DNA of 64,000 bases, from assembly GCA_017577715.1 (NCBI GenBank), contig PKRC01000001.1, forward strand, positions 209,819 through 273,818, read 5' to 3'. This document shows, one piece after another, positions 8,640 through 18,255 of the stretch; position 1 is the first letter of the stretch; each line of letters opens with the position of its first letter. A model generated the notes under the pieces. The model searched no databases. It was not told the origin of the DNA and saw only the letters and a list, made by a program, of their open reading frames with translations. Source of the DNA: Clostridia bacterium. GTDB lineage: Bacteria; Bacillota; Clostridia; Caldicoprobacterales; Caldicoprobacteraceae. The position numbers and the translations under genes were made by a program.

Positions 8640-10022
8640 ATGACGATACAGGAGCAACAAATGGATTACATCGAGGCTGTAAAGCAGCTAATAGGCGACA
8701 AGAACCTTAAATACCATATAGTGACATATGGCTGCCAGATGAACGTCCATGATTCCGAAAAGCTAGCTGGCATGTTGCTTGAAATGGGGTATCAGGAGAC
8801 TCCCACTATCGAAGAAGCCGACCTCATACTATTCAATACCTGCTGCGTGCGAGAGCATGCCGAACAGAGAGTGTACGGAAATGTAGGGATGCTTCAACCA
8901 TACAAGCGCAAAAAACCCAATATGATCATTGGTGTCTGCGGTTGCATGATGCAGCAGAAAGGGGCAGCCGATGAGCTCATTGAGAAATTCCCCTTTGTGG
9001 ATCTGGTATTTGGTACCCATAACCTGCACCATTTTCCCAAGCTGCTGTACCAAGCCCTGTCGGCAGGGCATTCGGTCGTGGAAGTGCTGGATGAGGAAGG
9101 GGGAATCATAGAGGGCTTAAGGCCCCATAGAGCTGATGGCATATCGGCTTATGTCACCATAATGTACGGCTGCAACAACTTTTGTACTTATTGCATCGTT
9201 CCCTATGTTCGCGGCCGCGAGAGGAGCCGAAGGCCGCAGGATATACTGGATGAAGTCAGGGAATTGGCGCAGCAGGGCTATAAGGAAATCACCCTGCTGG
9301 GACAAAACGTCAATTCCTACGGCAAGGACCTGGGAGGCGAGTACCTCTTCCCCGACCTGTTGAGGGATGTGAATAAAATCGACGGCATTGAAAGGATCAG
9401 GTTTGTAACCTCCCATCCCAAGGACCTGTCCCAGGCCCTAATAGATGCCATGGCTGAGTGCGAGAAGGTGTGCGAGCACATTCACCTGCCCCTGCAGGCT
9501 GGAAGCGATCGCATACTTCACAAGATGAACAGGAAGTATACCAGGGATGATTACCTCAAGCTGGTGGAGAGGCTTCGAGATAGGATTCCCGACATAGCCA
9601 TTACCACCGACCTGATAGTGGGTTTTCCAGGGGAGACTGAAGAGGACTTCCAAGACACCCTTGATATGGTGAGAAGGGTGCAGTACGATTCGGCCTACAT
9701 GTTCATGTACTCTCCGCGAAGGGGTACTCCTGCTGCTGCCATGCCCGACCAGGTGGACCAAGAGGTCAAAAAAGATCGGCTCAATAGGCTCATAGAGCTG
9801 CAGACCGAAATAAGCAAGGCCAAGAATCAGCAGTATTTGGACAGGGTTGTGGAGGTGTTGGTAGAAGGCGTAAGCAAAAATAACCCTGCAAAGCTGGCGG
9901 GTAGGACGAGAACCAATAAGCTGGTGCATTTTGAGGGGGATGAGGGGCTGACGGGACAGCTTGTAAACGTTAAGATCACGCTCCCCAAAGCCTGGACGCT
10001 GGATGGAGTTTTGGTGCGATAA
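8640..10022 (+). CDS. miaB: tRNA-2-methylthio-N6-dimethylallyladenosine synthase
   Basis: MiaB is a radical SAM enzyme that adds the 2-methylthio group to i6A37 of tRNAs. The protein (460 residues) has the N-terminal methylthiotransferase domain with three cluster cysteines (TYGCQMN, FNTCCVRE, GVCGCM), the radical SAM motif CNNFCTYC near residue 170, and a C-terminal TRAM domain. ATG 8640 is preceded by AGGGAGG. The upstream ATG 8622 is inside that site. It is grouped with mutS, mutL and miaA, whose product makes the MiaB substrate. Confidence 0.96.
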   Translation: MTIQEQQMDYIEAVKQLIGDKNLKYHIVTYGCQMNVHDSEKLAGMLLEMGYQETPTIEEADLILFNTCCVREHAEQRVYGNVGMLQPYKRKKPNMIIGVCGCMMQQKGAADELIEKFPFVDLVFGTHNLHHFPKLLYQALSAGHSVVEVLDEEGGIIEGLRPHRADGISAYVTIMYGCNNFCTYCIVPYVRGRERSRRPQDILDEVRELAQQGYKEITLLGQNVNSYGKDLGGEYLFPDLLRDVNKIDGIERIRFVTSHPKDLSQALIDAMAECEKVCEHIHLPLQAGSDRILHKMNRKYTRDDYLKLVERLRDRIPDIAITTDLIVGFPGETEEDFQDTLDMVRRVQYDSAYMFMYSPRRGTPAAAMPDQVDQEVKKDRLNRLIELQTEISKAKNQQYLDRVVEVLVEGVSKNNPAKLAGRTRTNKLVHFEGDEGLTGQLVNVKITLPKAWTLDGVLVR

Positions 10023-10091
10023 TGCATTAAAGCATTGGCCGTAGCGACGATGGTTGAAAGGGATTACGCGGTTTATGATGGGGGGTTTTAT

Positions 10092-12719
10092 ATGGCTGGG
10101 TTTACTCCCATGATGCAACAGTACTTGAAAATCAAAGAGCAGTATAAAGACGCTCTTCTTTTTTTTAGGCTGGGGGATTTTTACGAGCTGTTCTTTGAGG
10201 ATGCTGTGATAGCCTCGAGGGAGCTGGAAATAGCCCTGACCGGAAGGGATTGCGGCTTAGAGGAGCGCGCTCCCATGTGTGGCGTTCCCTATCACTCGGT
10301 GGAGAGCTATATAGCTAGACTAATCGAAAAGGGATATAAAATCGCCATATGCGAGCAGATGCAGGATCCGAAAGAGGCCAAAGGCCTGGTGGAACGGCAG
10401 GTAGTAAGGGTAATAACGCCTGGTACGGTACTGGAAGACTCCATGCTGGAGGAAAAGAGCAATAATTATCTGGTATCCATATTCAAGGACGGGCAAAATT
10501 TCGGATTTTCCATAGTCGACGTGTCCACCGGCGAATTCTACGTCAGCCAGATCACCGGACAAGACGCTCAAGCTAAATTGTTGGACGAGCTGTCTAGAGT
10601 GGCTCCCAGGGAGATATTGATAAACCAGAGCGCCGAGCTTGATCAGCAGCTGTTGAGCACGCTAAAGGAGCGGTTTTCGTGCTTTATCACCCTTTATCAC
10701 GAGTGGGCTTATAGCTATAATTCGGCATACCAAAAGCTTATACAGCACTTTTCGGTGCATTCCCTGGAAGGGTTTGGCTGTCAGAATATGAGCTACGGCA
10801 TCTGCGCAGCCGGCGCGCTGATGGAGTACCTGACCGAGACACAAAAAGGCACCTTAAGCCATATAACCCGGATTAAGCCCTATTACCTTGAATCCTACAT
10901 GGTGCTGGACGCGGCTACCAGAAGAAACCTCGAGCTTACAGAGACCATACGTGGAAGGGACAAAAGGGGCTCGCTGCTGTGGCTGCTTGACAAGACCAAC
11001 ACTGCCATGGGCGGCCGGCTCATGAGGAAATGGATACAGCAGCCCCTGGTAAAAAAGGAAGAGATAGAGTATAGGTTGGATGGCGTGGAAGAGCTTTGCA
11101 CCAATAGGATTCTGCTGGATGACCTGTGCGATAAGTTCAAGCGCGTCTATGACCTTGAGAGGCTGATGGCGCGTATATCTTACGGAACCGCCAATGCTCG
11201 AGACCTTCTCTCTTTAAAGCAGTCGATTAGGAATCTGCCTGATATAAAAAAGCTGCTTCAGCACTGCAAGTCGGCCATCCTCAAAGACGCATACCTCAAC
11301 CTGGATACCTTGGATGACGTATATAGCCTTATTGAGGAGTCCATTGCCGAAGATCCTCCCCCCACTATAAAAGAGGGCAATATAATAAAGGAAGGGTACA
11401 ATGCACAGCTTGACCAGTATCGGAGGGCCATGCGGGAGGGAAAGGAGTGGATCGCCTCTCTTGAGCAGAAGGAAAGGGAGAGAACCGGAATAAAGAACCT
11501 GAAGGTGGGCTTCAATAAGGTTTTTGGCTACTATATAGAGGTGACCAAGTCATATTACGACATGGTGCCCAAGGACTATATACGCAAACAAACCCTAGCC
11601 AATGCCGAGCGATATATCACTCCCGAACTCAAGGAAATGGAAGATGCCATTTTGGGCGCTGAAGAAAAAAGCGTTAAGCTGGAATACCAGCTCTTCCTGA
11701 AAATAAGGGAAGAGGTCGCCAAGCATGTAGACAGGATACAGTCTGCTGCACAGATAATCTCCACACTGGACGTTCTGTGTTCGCTGGCTAGGGTGGCTAT
11801 AGAGAACGATTATGTGCGTCCCCAGATTGCTACCGATGGAATTATCTCCATAAAGGACGGGCGGCACCCCGTAGTGGAAAAGACCCTGTCGGGCAGCATG
11901 TTTGTGCCCAATGACACATATCTGGATAAAGCAGACCATCGCCTGATAATAATTACCGGCCCCAATATGGCGGGGAAGAGCACTTACATGAGGCAGGTGG
12001 CTCTCATAGTGCTCATGGCACAGATAGGCAGCTTTGTCCCTGCCCGTGAGGCCAAAATCGGCATAGTGGATAGGATATTTACCCGCATAGGGGCATCGGA
12101 CGATCTGGCTGCCGGTCAAAGCACCTTTATGGTGGAGATGAACGAGGTGGCCAACATACTGCACAACGCTACCCCGGACAGCCTGCTCATCCTGGATGAG
12201 ATAGGCCGGGGGACCAGCACCTTCGATGGCCTCAGCATCGCGTGGGCAGTAATAGAATATATCTGCACGCAGAAGTCCCTGGGCTGCAAAACGCTGTTTG
12301 CCACCCATTACCACGAGCTCACCGAACTGGAAGGCAAGCTGCCTGGAGTTAAAAATTACTGCGTGTCAGTCAAGGAGCAGGGGGACAACATCATATTCTT
12401 AAGAAAGATTGTAAGGGGCGGCTCTGACAAGAGCTTTGGGATACAGGTGGCCAGGCTGGCCGGCCTGCCCGAACCGGTCATCGAAAGGGCCAAGGCCATA
12501 TTGGCTCAGCTTGAGGAATCCGACATCGCCAAGAAAACTTCAGCTGCCACTTCTTCTTATGTAGCCGAGAAAAAGCCTATGGGAGAACAGCTTTCATTTT
12601 TCATCCCTAGGCCATCGGAGATAGAGGAGGAGCTTAAGACCATCGATGTATTGAACATTACCCCCATTGAGGCCATGAACATCCTGTATCGCCTTGTTCA
12701 AAAGGCTAAACAGCAATAG
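10092..12719 (+). CDS. mutS: DNA mismatch repair protein MutS
   Basis: MutS binds mismatches and small loops and starts repair with MutL. The 875-residue protein opens with TPMMQQYLKIKEQ and contains the mismatch-reading FFRLGDFYELF motif (the Phe-x-Glu pair), the clamp and lever domains, and the C-terminal ABC ATPase with Walker A TGPNMAGKSTYMRQ, the signature STFMVEM and Walker B LLILDEIGRGTSTFDG, followed by ATHYHEL. ATG 10092 follows a G-rich site; further starts upstream (10050, 10035) are possible but add residues not typical for the family. mutL follows after 11 bp. Confidence 0.97.
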   Translation: MAGFTPMMQQYLKIKEQYKDALLFFRLGDFYELFFEDAVIASRELEIALTGRDCGLEERAPMCGVPYHSVESYIARLIEKGYKIAICEQMQDPKEAKGLVERQVVRVITPGTVLEDSMLEEKSNNYLVSIFKDGQNFGFSIVDVSTGEFYVSQITGQDAQAKLLDELSRVAPREILINQSAELDQQLLSTLKERFSCFITLYHEWAYSYNSAYQKLIQHFSVHSLEGFGCQNMSYGICAAGALMEYLTETQKGTLSHITRIKPYYLESYMVLDAATRRNLELTETIRGRDKRGSLLWLLDKTNTAMGGRLMRKWIQQPLVKKEEIEYRLDGVEELCTNRILLDDLCDKFKRVYDLERLMARISYGTANARDLLSLKQSIRNLPDIKKLLQHCKSAILKDAYLNLDTLDDVYSLIEESIAEDPPPTIKEGNIIKEGYNAQLDQYRRAMREGKEWIASLEQKERERTGIKNLKVGFNKVFGYYIEVTKSYYDMVPKDYIRKQTLANAERYITPELKEMEDAILGAEEKSVKLEYQLFLKIREEVAKHVDRIQSAAQIISTLDVLCSLARVAIENDYVRPQIATDGIISIKDGRHPVVEKTLSGSMFVPNDTYLDKADHRLIIITGPNMAGKSTYMRQVALIVLMAQIGSFVPAREAKIGIVDRIFTRIGASDDLAAGQSTFMVEMNEVANILHNATPDSLLILDEIGRGTSTFDGLSIAWAVIEYICTQKSLGCKTLFATHYHELTELEGKLPGVKNYCVSVKEQGDNIIFLRKIVRGGSDKSFGIQVARLAGLPEPVIERAKAILAQLEESDIAKKTSAATSSYVAEKKPMGEQLSFFIPRPSEIEEELKTIDVLNITPIEAMNILYRLVQKAKQQ

Positions 12720-12730
12720 GAGGGGATCCT

Positions 12731-14602
12731 TTGCCCAAGATCAATATACTGGATGAATTTACCATAAACCAAATAGCGGCCGGCGAGGTAGTCGAAAGGC
12801 CGGCTTCGGTGGTAAAGGAACTGGTAGAGAACTCTGTAGACGCGGGTAGCTCTGCCATTACCGTGGAGATAAAGGACGGCGGCATATCCTTTATCAGGGT
12901 TACCGATAACGGAGAAGGGATGGACCAGCAGGATGCTCGGATGTGCTTTGAGCGCCACGCCACCAGCAAGATCAAATCTAGCGATGACCTCTATGAGATC
13001 ACTTCTCTCGGTTTTAGGGGGGAGGCGCTGGCCAGCATAGCTGCCGTCTCCCAGGTGGAGATATTCACGCGGACTCGCAATTCCTTGTCGGGTACCCATG
13101 TCATAAATCACGGCGGCAACATCATATCGGTGCAGGAAGTGGGATGCCCTGAGGGTACCACGGTAATGGTTAAAAATATATTTTACAATGCGCCGGCGCG
13201 GCTTAAATTCCTAAAGGCCCCCAAGACGGAGGCGGCATACATCAGCGATCTGGTGGCCAAGCTCATACTCGCCCATCCCGAGATTTCCTTTCGCTATATA
13301 AATAACGGCAAGGCCGTATACCATTCCCCGGGAAATGGGGACCTGTTGTCGGCCATAATATCTGTCTATGGAAGGGAAATAAGAGAGCAGGTTATCAAGA
13401 TAGAGAGGAGCGATCACAAGAGCGGTCTATCCGTCTACGGTTACTTGGGCAAGCCATCCCTTGCCAGGATGAACCGTAATCATCAATCGTTTTTTGTCAA
13501 CGGACGCTACGTAAAAAGCCCATTGCTGTCAAAAAGCCTCGAGGAAGCTCATCGCTCCTATCTGCCATTGCATCACTTCCCTTGGGCTGTCCTACATATA
13601 AGCGTACCAGCCAGTCAGGTTGACGTAAATGTGCACCCTGCCAAGACCGAGATAAGGTTCAGGCAGGAAGAAGTGGTGTACAGCCTCATATTCCAGTGGG
13701 TCAGGGAAATCCTGGATGCCCATCCGTATATTCCAGACATAAGCCATCGAGATATCCGTGGGATAAACTATTCAGATAACGAAAAGCAGGATAATGGGGA
13801 ACAAGATAACGAAGAAATTCAAAACCGAGACGATGATGAATTTGACCGGCTTGATGGAAGCTCAAAAGATCTGAGATTTAAGCAAGAACAGGTGTCGTTT
13901 TTGTCAAGGCCTGAGAAGGTCAGGCATGTCTATGTGCATGATGACCGTTTTGAGCAGCAAGAGAAAAAATATGCAAATGAAGGTTTAGATAGCAAAATTT
14001 ATGAGCATAATATAAATGAGTTGGTAAATTTTAAGATTGTTGGGAGAATCTTTTCGACCTATGTCATAGTGGAAAGCCAGGATAGGGTGTTCTTTATAGA
14101 CCAACACGCCGCCCATGAACGGCTGATATATGAGCAGCTAAAAAGAAACATGGCTCAGCACGATGTGGCTACACAGCAGCTATTGCCACCGGTAATAATC
14201 CAGCTTTCCCACTATGAGCACATGCTGCTCCAGGATGCCTTGGAGGTTTTTAAGTCACTGGGGTTTGAACTGGAACCCTTTGGAGGAAACGCATGGGCGG
14301 TAAGAGGTATACCGGCTGTAGTAAGCGGGGTGAACATTAAAGAGCTGTTTTACAATGTTTTGGATCAATGGAAGGGAGAGCGGGATGCACATCTATACGT
14401 CGCCTTCAAACCGCATGACATAATGAGGATAGCATGTAAGCAGGCTGTAAAAGCTCGTGATCCACTATCGGATAGAGAGATCCTATCTCTACTTAATGAT
14501 ATTCAGGAACAAAAGATCCCTTTAACCTGCCCCCATGGAAGGCCTATCGTGGTAGCTATTACCAAGTACGAGCTGGAGAAAAAATTTAAGAGGATCCAGT
14601 AG
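12731..14602 (+). CDS. mutL: DNA mismatch repair protein MutL
   Basis: MutL links mismatch recognition to strand incision. The N-terminal GHKL ATPase is complete (NQIAAGEVVERPASVVKEL, DNGEGM, GFRGEALASI, then GTTVMVKNIFYNAPARLKF). A charged, low-complexity linker (about residues 340-420) joins the C-terminal endonuclease domain with the metal motif DQHAAHERLIYE and CPHGRP. Presence of these motifs is expected in bacteria lacking MutH. The TTG start is set by AGGAGGGGATCC upstream. 623 residues is normal. Confidence 0.96.
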   Translation: MPKINILDEFTINQIAAGEVVERPASVVKELVENSVDAGSSAITVEIKDGGISFIRVTDNGEGMDQQDARMCFERHATSKIKSSDDLYEITSLGFRGEALASIAAVSQVEIFTRTRNSLSGTHVINHGGNIISVQEVGCPEGTTVMVKNIFYNAPARLKFLKAPKTEAAYISDLVAKLILAHPEISFRYINNGKAVYHSPGNGDLLSAIISVYGREIREQVIKIERSDHKSGLSVYGYLGKPSLARMNRNHQSFFVNGRYVKSPLLSKSLEEAHRSYLPLHHFPWAVLHISVPASQVDVNVHPAKTEIRFRQEEVVYSLIFQWVREILDAHPYIPDISHRDIRGINYSDNEKQDNGEQDNEEIQNRDDDEFDRLDGSSKDLRFKQEQVSFLSRPEKVRHVYVHDDRFEQQEKKYANEGLDSKIYEHNINELVNFKIVGRIFSTYVIVESQDRVFFIDQHAAHERLIYEQLKRNMAQHDVATQQLLPPVIIQLSHYEHMLLQDALEVFKSLGFELEPFGGNAWAVRGIPAVVSGVNIKELFYNVLDQWKGERDAHLYVAFKPHDIMRIACKQAVKARDPLSDREILSLLNDIQEQKIPLTCPHGRPIVVAITKYELEKKFKRIQ

Positions 14603-14616
14603 GGGGGAAGGGGGAA

Positions 14617-15588
14617 ATGGAGAAAAGGCCTTTAGTGGTGATAGTAGGGCCAACAGCTGTAGGGAAGACCAAGCTATCTATCGAGCTTGCTAAGGTTTTG
14701 AACGGGGAAATCGTCTCGGCCGACTCCATGCAGATATACAGGTATATGGATATAGGAACTGCCAAGCCTACAGTCGAAGAGCGGCAAGGAATACCCCATC
14801 ACATGATAGATATCATAGATCCGGGGCAGGAATTTAGCGTAGCTGAATATCAAAGGTTGGCCACCCAGGCCATTGATGATATTTACCGCAGAGGCAAGCT
14901 CCCCATAGTGGTGGGTGGCACAGGGCTGTACATAAAATCTTTGCTGTATCCTATGAATTTTACCGATGCTTCCTATGATCCAGAGTTCAGGAAGGAACTT
15001 CAACGCCAAGCTGAGATCATGGGGAAAGAATACCTGCACAGGAAGCTTCAGGCTGTGGATCCTAAAACGGCAGCAAGGCTTCATCCCAACGATGTTCGCA
15101 GGGTGATCAGGGCCTTGGAAGTATATCATCTGACCGGCAAGCCCATGTCGGAATACGATCAGGGGCTGGAAAAAATGGAATATAAATATAACGTGGCCAT
15201 GATAGGGCTTACCATGGACAGGGCCAAGCTGTACCAGAGGATTAATCAGCGAGTGGATGAGATGATGAAAAAGGGGCTGCTAGATGAGGTAAAGGGAATG
15301 CTGGACAGGGGCTATACAAGGGATATGATATCCATGCAGGGCTTAGGTTATAAGGAGTTGATGGAATACCTTGAAGGCAGGGTATCGCTGGAAGAAGCCA
15401 TAGACATATTGAAGCGGGAGACACGGCGATATGCTAAACGTCAGCTCACATGGTTCAGGGCACAAAAGGATATCGTATGGGTAGATGTAGACCAGTTTGA
15501 GTCCCACGAAGCCCTGGTCAAGTGGTGCTTGGATTATATAAAGGAAAAATTGAACATAAATTTCCAAAATCATCTTTTAAACACTTAA
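14617..15588 (+). CDS. miaA: tRNA dimethylallyltransferase
   Basis: MiaA transfers a dimethylallyl group from DMAPP to A37 of UNN-reading tRNAs. The 323-residue protein has the P-loop GPTAVGKTKLS, the conserved SADSMQIYRYMDIGTAKP and PHHMIDIIDP motifs, and VGGTGLYIKSLLY. It follows mutL by 14 bp and precedes hfq, the order common in bacteria. Confidence 0.96.
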   Translation: MEKRPLVVIVGPTAVGKTKLSIELAKVLNGEIVSADSMQIYRYMDIGTAKPTVEERQGIPHHMIDIIDPGQEFSVAEYQRLATQAIDDIYRRGKLPIVVGGTGLYIKSLLYPMNFTDASYDPEFRKELQRQAEIMGKEYLHRKLQAVDPKTAARLHPNDVRRVIRALEVYHLTGKPMSEYDQGLEKMEYKYNVAMIGLTMDRAKLYQRINQRVDEMMKKGLLDEVKGMLDRGYTRDMISMQGLGYKELMEYLEGRVSLEEAIDILKRETRRYAKRQLTWFRAQKDIVWVDVDQFESHEALVKWCLDYIKEKLNINFQNHLLNT

Positions 15589-15661
15589 AAAATAGTGTAT
15601 AATATTAACAAAATAAGGTATAAAAATTTTACATAATTATTTTGAAGGGTGGTTAATCGAT

Positions 15662-15967
15662 ATGGCGAACAAGGTGACGATTCTTTTGCAAGATGCTTAT
15701 CTCAATCAGCTGCGCAAGGAACGAATACCTGTTACTATTCATTTGATCAACGGATTTCAGCTCAAAGGGCTGATTAAGGGTTTTGACAATTTCATCATCC
15801 TGTTTGAGAGCGAAGGCAAACAGATGATGATATATAAGCATGCTGTTTCTACCGTAACCCCAGCCCGTCAGGTTATATTTACGAGCGGCAATAATAACAA
15901 CGCAACCAATAATAACGCTAACAACGCCAATAAGGAGAAATCTAATCCTTCTGAGGCCGAAAGTTGA
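15662..15967 (+). CDS. hfq: RNA chaperone Hfq
   Basis: Hfq forms a hexameric Sm-like ring that binds small RNAs and mRNA. Residues 1-68 form the Sm fold with the QDAYLNQLRKERIPV helix and the Sm2 motif KHAVSTVTP (usually YKHAISTI). After the Sm core comes an unusual roughly 30-residue tail rich in asparagine (NNNNATNNNANNANK) and ending in acidic residues. A -10-like TATAAT occurs at 15598-15603 with a weak -35, so hfq may have its own promoter in addition to read-through from miaA. Confidence 0.95.
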   Translation: MANKVTILLQDAYLNQLRKERIPVTIHLINGFQLKGLIKGFDNFIILFESEGKQMMIYKHAVSTVTPARQVIFTSGNNNNATNNNANNANKEKSNPSEAES

Positions 15968-16076
15968 TGGTTCAAATGGGCTTTGATAGTTTAGGAGTTC
16001 GAGGTGAAATCCTTTGGCTTTATAAGCTGTGGTGCAGCGGGGCCAAAGGGTTTCGTATTTTAAAGGGGGAGAAACT

Positions 16077-17384
16077 GTGGCTTTGAGCTTGAAAGGGATG
16101 CAACAGCTGTACGACGATATGGGCATACCTCAAAAGGTGACCAAATTTGTGCAAGAGGCTCATGAAGGCATAAAAGCGATGTTTGAACCAATTGATGAGC
16201 TGCGGGAGTATCATCAAGCCAGGATTTTGAAGTTTATGGGCCAGTATCAGGTTAGCCAGAGGCATTTTTATCCCTCTACCGGATATGGATATGGGGATGA
16301 AGGAAGGGATACGCTTGATAAGCTATACGCAGCGGTATTTGGAGGGGAGGATGCTTTGGTACGCCCCCACTGGGTTTCTGGTACTCACGTCATAAGCGAT
16401 TGCCTGTTTGCCCTCACAAGGCCGGGCGATGTCATCCTGTCCATTACTGGAAAGCCGTATGATACCCTGGAACAGGTCATTGGCATGGGCAACGACCCCT
16501 CTGACGGTTCTCTAGCCGAGTGGGGAGTGGGCTATAAGCAGGTCGATTTGACCCCTCAAGGGGATATCGATATACCGACTGTGCTGTCACTGCTGGATGA
16601 CCCAAGGATCAAACTGGTGTTGATACAGCGTTCAAGGGGATACAGTCTCAGGCCGTCGCTATCAGTGAAGCAAATTCAAAAGGCATTACGGGATATAAAG
16701 AGCAAGAGAAGCGACGTATTTGTGGTTGTTGACAACTGCTACGGAGAGTTTACCGAGGAGCTGGAACCGTGCCATGTGGGTGCCGACATAGCTGTGGGTT
16801 CCCTTATAAAGAACCCGGGAGGCGGATTGGCACCAACGGGAGGATATGCGGTGGGCACCAGCAGAGCTATCGAGAAGCTATCATACCGCTTAACTTATCC
16901 GGGGACGGGTAGGGAAGTGGGATCATACGCTGCCTCTTATACGCCGTTTTATCAGGGCTTATTTCTTGCTCCCCATGTGGTGGGAGAAGCCCTAAAAGGC
17001 GCTATGCTGATGGCAAAGGCCTTTGAGAAGCTGGGATATGAGACATCGCCCAGATGGGATGAGGTGAGATACGACATAATACAGGCGATACACTTGAGGA
17101 GTGCGGAGGAGCTCATCGCTTTCTGTCAGGCCATACAATCGGCTTCGCCGGTGGACAGCCACGTGCTTCCGTATCCCTGGGATATGCCCGGCTATCGGCA
17201 TCAAGTGATCATGGCCGCTGGTACCTTTGTCCAGGGAGCGTCCATTGAACTGAGCGCCGATGCGCCACTTAAACCTCCATATGTGGTGTACCTGCAGGGG
17301 GGCCTCACTTATGAGCATGTAAAGCTTGCCTTAATGAAGGTGCTGGCTCAAATGTACCGTAAGGGATTTATCAGTCTCCCATGA
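16077..17384 (+). CDS. Methionine gamma-lyase family / aluminium-resistance type PLP protein
   Basis: The 435-residue protein is a fold-type I PLP enzyme of the family annotated as aluminium resistance protein or methionine gamma-lyase-like (YnbB of Bacillus). Visible blocks are FYPSTGYGYGDEGRD, the HWVSGTHVISDCLFAL region, DNCYGEF, and SLIKNPGGGLAPTGGY in which the lysine is the likely PLP ligand. Family members are poorly characterised, so the reaction is uncertain. GTG 16077 has AAGGGGGAG upstream; the longer GTG 16029 start lacks one. Downstream of hfq, as in many Bacillota. Confidence 0.85.
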   Translation: MALSLKGMQQLYDDMGIPQKVTKFVQEAHEGIKAMFEPIDELREYHQARILKFMGQYQVSQRHFYPSTGYGYGDEGRDTLDKLYAAVFGGEDALVRPHWVSGTHVISDCLFALTRPGDVILSITGKPYDTLEQVIGMGNDPSDGSLAEWGVGYKQVDLTPQGDIDIPTVLSLLDDPRIKLVLIQRSRGYSLRPSLSVKQIQKALRDIKSKRSDVFVVVDNCYGEFTEELEPCHVGADIAVGSLIKNPGGGLAPTGGYAVGTSRAIEKLSYRLTYPGTGREVGSYAASYTPFYQGLFLAPHVVGEALKGAMLMAKAFEKLGYETSPRWDEVRYDIIQAIHLRSAEELIAFCQAIQSASPVDSHVLPYPWDMPGYRHQVIMAAGTFVQGASIELSADAPLKPPYVVYLQGGLTYEHVKLALMKVLAQMYRKGFISLP

Positions 17385-17467
17385 TATAGTATAGTTTATG
17401 ATATCGCTTTTTCTAATAAACTCTATAAAGCCTTTTTATGATGAATTCATCTCCACTGGATTCATTT

Positions 17468-18070
17468 TTATTTGAAAAATCGTATCACGCCTATTACTTT
17501 GCCCAAGATTGTGAGTTCACGTACTAGGATGGGGTCCATATAACGGTTCTCTGGTTGGAGCCTTATATGGTCCTTTTCTCTATAAAATCTCTTCACGGTG
17601 GCCTCATCTCCTATGAGTGCCACTACGATATCCCCGTTTTCTGCGGTGGGCTGTTGTTTGACTATCACATAATCGCCGTCGAAAATTCCTGCCTCAATCA
17701 TGCTATCGCCTTTCACCTTCAGCATGAAGACGTAGCTGTTTGGCAGTTTTTCGGCTGGAAGGGGAAAGGTATCCTCAATATTTTCTACAGCCAGTATGGG
17801 CTTGCCTGCGGTTACCTGGCCTACGATGGGAACGTTAACCACTTCTTTTGTGGTATCCTCCAATACCTCTATAGCTCGAGGCTTTGTAGGCTCTCTTCGT
17901 ATAAAACCATTCTTTTCCAGCCTTTCAAGATATCCGTGCACAGTGGACGTTGACTTAATGCCCAGGCCTTCGCATATCTCGCGTACCGAGGGAGGGTATC
18001 CCTTCGTTTTAAGTTCCTTTTTGATAAATTCCAATACTTTTTGCTGTTTCTCGGTGATATTTTGGTCCAT
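17468..18070 (-). CDS. lexA: SOS-response transcriptional repressor LexA
   Basis: LexA represses DNA-damage genes and cleaves itself when bound to RecA filaments. The 200-residue protein has an N-terminal winged helix (YPPSVREICEGLGIKSTSTVH), the cleavage site Ala-Gly in VTAGKPIL, and the catalytic serine in GDSMIEAGI plus lysine in EATVKRFYR. It is transcribed away from the yneA-like gene with three LexA boxes in the shared region, so it is autoregulated. Confidence 0.97.
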   Translation of the reverse strand: MDQNITEKQQKVLEFIKKELKTKGYPPSVREICEGLGIKSTSTVHGYLERLEKNGFIRREPTKPRAIEVLEDTTKEVVNVPIVGQVTAGKPILAVENIEDTFPLPAEKLPNSYVFMLKVKGDSMIEAGIFDGDYVIVKQQPTAENGDIVVALIGDEATVKRFYREKDHIRLQPENRYMDPILVRELTILGKVIGVIRFFK

Positions 18071-18111
18071 ACCTATTGCTAAACCCCTTTCCGTGTTTGC
18101 TGGATGTCATT

Positions 18112-18140
18112 ATTATATCATGCTGGCAGCATAAAATCAA
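18112..18140 (-). promoter_or_regulatory. lexA promoter
   Basis: On the minus strand TTGATT (18140-18135), a 17-bp spacer and TATAAT (18117-18112) lie 42 bp before the lexA start. The LexA box at 18138-18151 overlaps the -35 element. Confidence 0.75.
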
Positions 18141-18151
18141 ACACGTGTTCG
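18138..18151 (-). promoter_or_regulatory. LexA box at the lexA promoter
   Basis: On the minus strand CGAACACGTGTTTG fits the Gram-positive consensus CGAAC-RNRY-GTTYG at every position. It covers the -35 of lexA. Confidence 0.85.
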
Positions 18152-18171
18152 CAAATTCGCTCTTTACCTCC

Positions 18172-18200
18172 TTGACGGCGAACATAAGTTCGTATAAAAT
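18172..18200 (+). promoter_or_regulatory. Promoter of the yneA-like gene
   Basis: TTGACG (18172-18177), 17-bp spacer, TAAAAT (18195-18200). The LexA box 18179-18192 fills the spacer, so LexA binding would block polymerase. Confidence 0.7.
18179..18192 (+). promoter_or_regulatory. LexA box 2
   Basis: CGAACATAAGTTCG has both perfect half sites CGAAC and GTTCG four bases apart. It lies between the -35 and -10 of the LysM gene promoter. Confidence 0.85.
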
Positions 18201-18213
18201 ATAAACAGAGGCA

Positions 18214-18227
18214 CGAACATAAGTTCG
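18214..18227 (+). promoter_or_regulatory. LexA box 3
   Basis: A second identical copy of CGAACATAAGTTCG, 35 bp after box 2 and just downstream of the expected transcription start of the LysM gene. Two boxes suggest tight repression. Confidence 0.85.
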
Positions 18228-18255
18228 TATTCGCAAATAAGAGGAGGTAAAAGCT

